From: Rhizophagus irregularis
Lineage: Eukaryota; Glomeromycota; Glomeromycetes; Glomerales; Glomeraceae
Assembly: GCF_026210795.1 (NCBI RefSeq)
Contig: NC_089438.1
Coordinates: forward strand, 1,509,501 to 1,573,500
Direction of reading: 5' to 3'
DNA length: 64,000 bases
Shown here one piece after another: positions 59,713-64,000 of the stretch. Position 1 is the first letter of the stretch, and each line of letters starts with the position of its first letter. The translations under genes and the position numbers were made by a program. Under the pieces are notes generated by a model. That model was not told where the DNA came from. It worked only from the letters and a program-made list of their open reading frames with translations, and did no database searches.

Positions 59713-60387
59713 TTATCTTCTATGTGGGGACCTGCTTCTACCTTTTCTTCTATCTCTACTTCTGTCCCGTCTTCTATCTCTACTTCTATCTCGTCTTCTA
59801 TCTCTACTTCTATCTCGTCTTCTATCTCTACTTCTTGATCTACTTCTTAATCGAGACCTAGATCGCGACCTTCTTCTTTCCCTTCGCAATCTATATTCAT
59901 ATCGACGTCGATCATGCGCAGCATGCTGCCGTCGATATTCTCGTCTAAACAGATCTAAAATCCAATAAAAATATTAATGAATTGAATGAATTGCCTAAAT
60001 AAAATTAATTTAAAATAATAATTAATAATAATTACCGGTTTGTAACCAGAATTCATCGTTCATATCAGCAAAACACGCTCTATCGAAACTATTTGGGCTT
60101 ATAATAGGAATGTCGTCATCATTATTATTTATTATTTTACTGAGGTTTTCATAACCTCGTTTGAAGGCATTCCATTTTGTTTGGCATTGCCTGGGTGTCG
60201 CTGCAAATCCCGTTGCAACGAACACCCTATTTGCTATTATTGTCCATGCATTTACATGATGACGGTTTGCAATTCTTTCGAATTGCTGATGTAAGTTTCT
60301 CCGCTCCGCGATTAATTGCCTAGCTGCGTTAATCGTCCATTGGAATACTGGTGGTGGCGGTGGGACAAAAGGTACTAATGCTGCCAT
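59713..60387 (-). CDS. SANT/trihelix protein with RS-rich tail carried by the hAT element
   Basis: Two exons, 60387-60036 and 59954-59713 (donor GTAATT, acceptor TTTTAG, phase 1), give about 197 residues. After a proline-rich start (PFVPPPPPVF) comes a Myb/SANT-like trihelix: WTINAARQLIAERR, FERIANRHHVNAWTIIANRV, RQCQTKWNAFKRGYENL, then DEFWLQT. The second exon encodes a basic segment and a run of RSRSRSR and RDRRRDRSRD repeats like the RS domains of splicing factors. It shares layout and key residues (RR, A-R, W..IANKV, QCQTK, FW) with the SANT protein at 46909-47585. The frame is intact, unlike the transposase. Binding to the transposon ends or coupling to RNA/nuclear speckle factors is inference. 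Confidence 0.78.
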
Positions 60388-61056
60388 TTTTTATTTTTAT
60401 GATTTTTTTGTAACTTGAAATTTGAAAATTAAATACAATTTGAAAATTAAAATACAATTTGGTTTTGAATTGCGAAAAAAAAATTCAAATTTCATAATAT
60501 TTATAATAATTTTAAAATTCGTTATAATGTTTAAAACATGAACTGATGAACATAATAACATTCTACATAATTAAAGTATTTGTAACAAAATAAACACAGT
60601 TTTGATTCTAATGTAATAAATTTAATTAACGCAGTTCTAAATTTTTTTTTGTAACGCAGTTCTTAAAATTTATTGATCTAATGTAATAAATTTAATTAAC
60701 GAAGTCCTTAAAACTTATTGATTCTAATATAATATGCTTATCCTTATTCCTTAATTAAATTGCACTATTTTTAAAATATAATATGCTTATCCTTATTCCT
60801 TAATTAAATTGCACTATTTTTAAAATATAATATGCTTATCCTTATTCCTTAATTAAATTGCAATGTTTTAAAATATAATATAAAATTACAATTGCCTGCA
60901 TTGCCTGCATAATTATATGTTAACTGGACTTTGATCGCGAATATTTTGCCCTGCATAATTACATCATTTATTTCCTAAATAGTATCATTATTTAAATCAC
61001 ATGATATTAGAATTAATTCTCATTGGATTAACTATTGTAATTATTTCTCATTATTA
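60388..61056. repeat. spacer in the hAT element with a ~57-bp tandem repeat
   Basis: AT-rich spacer between the two hAT genes. Between about 60730 and 60880 the unit ataatatgcttatccttatt followed by ccttaattaaattgca recurs three times in tandem. An earlier word (ttaattaacg(c/a)agt) also repeats. The SANT-RS promoter should be here. Confidence 0.7.
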
Positions 61057-63356
61057 TTATTCCTCATTATCATCATAATTATCGTCATTATTATCACCGT
61101 CATCCATACCTAATACATCATCTATATCATAATCATAGTCACCTTCTCCGGGTCTCTTGTTATTACCACTATCATCAACTTCATCATCTTCCGCATTATT
61201 TTCATCTGAATCATCCAATATATCTCTTGGAATATCGCCGATTTCACTAGTAATTGAATCATGCGATAAATTAACAAATTGATCAATCCATAGACTTTCG
61301 ATTACTACACGGCAATTGTCTTCAGGTATTGTTTCGCCGCTTGTAGTTAATCTCTGAGTAGAAGCTTACTCCTCATTATATTCCTCATCGTCATCTTCTG
61401 CAAAAGCTTCTGCAATACGTATATTGATCTCATCATCACTAAGACGAGTATTCTTTTTTTGATCAATTCCATAAAATCCAAGTTCAGTTTTTGAATTGGA
61501 TTTCCAATACAAAATTAATTTGCACATGGATTCTAGTTTATCCACATTAAGATTTAAGCGACGTTTATGAAATAGCCATCCTAAAGTCGAAAATCCACGT
61601 TCGCAAGTTGCTGAGTTAGGACATATTGCAAATAGATAACTTGCAATTCTTGGCAGGACATCTGGTTCTGGTTCGGTATTAATATATTTCCACCAATTCA
61701 CGGGATTATCTTTAGCAAAACCGATATCTAGGTCAAATGGCTCTTGCTCATTAATATATTTCTGTATTTGATCACATAAAGTTTCAGCTTCGTAACGGTC
61801 GAAACCTAAATTTTTCCCGATTGAAGCTACACATTTGATAATTCTCATGAGGACGCATTTTTTAAGTGGCGCGTTTCTAAATCTGGGATCCATAAAAAAA
61901 CAAGTAATATACTTATCATCATCGAATTCATCAAATCTTTCATTTATTACTTTGATACAATGACTTCGGAATGCAGGATTTAATGATTTGGGTAACTTTT
62001 TTAATGTAGCTGCAAGTCTTGCCAAGCTCAGGAAACAATCTGCAAGTGTAGCTCTTCTCGATTCTAATGAAAGTACCGCTTTTTTTAGAGGATCCAGAAC
62101 AAATCCAAGAACTCGTAAATTTGAAAAAAAATTTCTCGATTGAATAATCAGTTTTATTTTATCATTTGTTAGCACTTTATCGTGATCGCTGGCCATTTCT
62201 TCTAGTGCTAATTCCAAATTTATTACTGAATTTACGGATTCACTAGCAGTAGTCCAGCGTGTCTTGCAATATAATTTTAATCCTCCTCCACTAATTCCTT
62301 TTTCTTTAATTATTTGAGCAAGTTTTGCATTAGCCTGATGAGAACTTCTAAAAAAGGTTGTCAAAATATTAACACGTTTTAATAAACGTTCCCCAAACTT
62401 CTCCTTGACGATGTCGCATGCAATTAAATTGATAGAATGTGCAACGCATCGCACATTCTCAATCTTTGGATGATTCTCATGTATAATTTTTCGTGCATTA
62501 CGAACATTGGCCGCATTATCGGAAACTACAGCACATATTCGATCTTCTCCAATACCTTCTATAACCTTTTCAATTACCGTAACTAGATATTCTGCAGTGT
62601 GCGAATTTTCAGACAAATCAGAAAGTTGATAAAGATATTCTTTACGCGACGGAGTCATTACAATGAAGTTCCAAATTGAACGATGTGTACCAGACGTCCA
62701 ACCATCAAAGGCTAAATTATAAATTAATATTATATAGTAAGTAAGATTAAATAAAAATGACGTATGATAGCCTATTTAATTTAACAAACCTAACGTTAAA
62801 TTCGTTTCCTTTTCAAGCTCAGAATTAACTTTGAAGTTCACTTGAGCTAATTCACGTTCAAGTAGTTGATTTACTAATACTTCCCTTGTTGGTGTATTGT
62901 ACCCGGCATTAAGCTCTTTTATAAAATTGATGAAAAAGGGATGTTCCACTACTCTAAACGCAATTCCGCACGCAATAAAAAATTTAACTAATGCACGATT
63001 AATTCGTGTACATCTTTGTTCGTTAAGCTCTGTTGAATCATGGTAATCATCCATGTTACTTTGACCTTCAGAGTATTTTCTTTTTTGACGACTTGGACTT
63101 GATCTTGCCGTTCCATTACTTTAGTCATATACCTTCTAACAACTGCTACTGGCGCATCTGGACAATGGTTTGAAAGATGCTCTTCGAGCTTTGAAACTTC
63201 ACCGCATGACCATGTATTCTTACAGTACTTGCAGGAGGCGGCAAATTTGCCAGAACCAACAGCTTCTCCTTTATTAATATCTTCCCAAATGCTATTAGGT
63301 GGCCGACCTCCTCTATTTTTCATTTTAATGGGTGAATCTTCTATGTGATCAGTCAT
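61057..63356 (-). pseudogene. hAT transposase with BED zinc finger, one frameshift and one internal stop
   Basis: The start ATG is at 63356. A BED-type finger (FAASCKYCKNTW, KLEEHLSNHC) is at about 63150-63260. The frame changes in an A-run near 63118-63121, and the second frame supplies a basic SRQKRK segment. An intron (62792-about 62713) leads to the catalytic exon with FDGWTS (first Asp), CAVVSDNAANVRNA (second Asp region), VRCVAHSINL, KTRWTT and the dimerisation/glutamate block NSATCERGFSTLGWLFHKRR. A TAA at 61366-61368 is followed by 103 more in-frame codons, strongly acidic, to a stop at 61057. The original protein was therefore probably longer. Length and motif order fit hAT/Ac transposases. 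Confidence 0.88.
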
Positions 63357-63870
63357 TTGAAACAGTTTATTATTAATATTATTATTAAGAAAACGGAAGA
63401 AAGTAAAAGAAACTTTAGTTCGGTGTTAAAGGAGATGACGGAATTGGGTTTATTAAATGCATGTTACGCATTTTCCTTTAATGAATATAAGCCCCTTAAA
63501 AAAAAACTGTAAAAACGTGTAATATCATAATATTAATATGGGAGTTAGAAATGAAAATTCTAACACTAGATAAAGCTTAAAAGAACTAAGACGACGGTAA
63601 AATATTGAAGTTTAATCTTTTATCTGTAGATTATTTGATCATCTAAATTATATTATTAATTGGTGTAACTTAGCGTAACTATATGCAAATCTTATGATCC
63701 AACTACGTCCGAACTACGGAGAAAACCTATTATATAGGTTTGCTTTGGCATGTTTCGGCAGTTTCGCAATTTCGACAGGTTTCGCAGTTTCAGCGTTTCA
63801 GCGTTTCGGCACTATATAAGAGGTTTCACCTTTCGGCATTAGGCCAAACAGGTTTCGGCAAGCAACCTTA
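63357..63870. promoter_or_regulatory. hAT right-end region: transposase promoter and subterminal repeats
   Basis: Upstream of the transposase start. The distal 130 bases carry eight or so TTTCGGC / GTTTCGCA words reaching the terminus. No specific promoter box was recognised. Confidence 0.55.
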
Positions 63871-63878
63871 ACTCAAGG

Positions 63879-64000
63879 TCACTACAGCCCTATGATTCCT
63901 TAGCCCCAAGGTATAGTTGTGAATCCCCCAATGGTATAATAGTGACCACTGAGATAGAGAGAACATAAGATAGTACAGACTCGCTTATTTGGAATTATTC
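63879..64000. other. right flank of the hAT insertion
   Basis: Sequence with less AT than average, continuing the pre-insertion unit seen left of 59378. No gene was recognised in the 122 bases available. Confidence 0.4.

Larger units (their letters stand above)
59386..63870. mobile_element. complete 4,485-bp hAT transposon with two genes
   Basis: Inverted ends TAAGGTTGCTTGCCGAAAC and GTTTCGGCAAGCAACCTTA are bounded by a perfect 8-bp duplication ACTCAAGG (59378-59385, 63871-63878). The YARNG-type terminus and 8-bp duplication are diagnostic of hAT. Both subterminal regions (59395-59560, 63740-63860) are packed with GCCGAAAC / GTTTCGGC words. Inside are a BED-finger transposase (61057-63356) and a SANT-RS gene (59713-60387), both on the minus strand. 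Perfect duplications suggest a fairly recent insertion. Confidence 0.93.

Overview
The window looks like arbuscular mycorrhizal fungal nuclear DNA (Glomeromycotina, probably Rhizophagus; inferred). It is very AT-rich, has many short GT-AG introns, encodes recognisable fungal housekeeping proteins, and carries Plavaka-, CACTA- and hAT-type transposon remains of the kind common in that group. No bacterial operon structure, tRNA, rRNA or CRISPR array was seen.

About 1-19 kb is a gene-rich compartment with intact, spliced host genes. These are a Nudix/tandem-CCCH/W2 fusion protein (+, 5' end outside the window), a basic RG/TRG-rich protein (-), an intronless F-box/LRR-like protein (-), ER glucosidase II alpha (GH31, -, 11 exons), a LAMTOR5-like Ragulator subunit (+, 4 small exons, divergent from GH31), and a P5A-type ATPase of the SPF1/ATP13A1 family (-, 22 exons). 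Two short inverted-repeat elements (MITEs) lie between genes.

About 19-35.6 kb is repeat-rich. It has two foldback elements with long arms (20528-21049 and 21554-22044), a doubtful spliced gene, a hairpin cluster, an 8.9-kb quasi-palindrome, and an array of ~120-bp units with short hairpins. The quasi-palindrome reads as a ~4.4-kb TA-flanked, repeat-only element inserted in opposite orientation into a second copy of itself.

About 35.6-56.5 kb is a Russian-doll nest. One Plavaka-type transposase gene is cut into three parts. The interruptions are a 279-bp MITE (TGA duplication), a 4.8-kb CACTG-ended element with one large broken gene, and a foldback element (TA duplication). The foldback element is itself split by a 13,165-bp CACAG-ended element (TTA duplication). 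The 13-kb element carries a Tnp2-like transposase, a divergent TnpA-like accessory gene, a SANT/trihelix gene and subterminal repeats.

About 59.4-63.9 kb is a complete hAT element (4,485 bp, 8-bp duplication ACTCAAGG). It has a BED-finger transposase carrying a frameshift and a stop, plus a second gene encoding a SANT/trihelix domain fused to an RS tail. The most interesting observation is that two unrelated transposon superfamilies each carry a related SANT/trihelix gene just downstream of the transposase on the same strand. Exon boundaries were read by eye from splice sites, reading frame and remembered family conservation. No searches were run.
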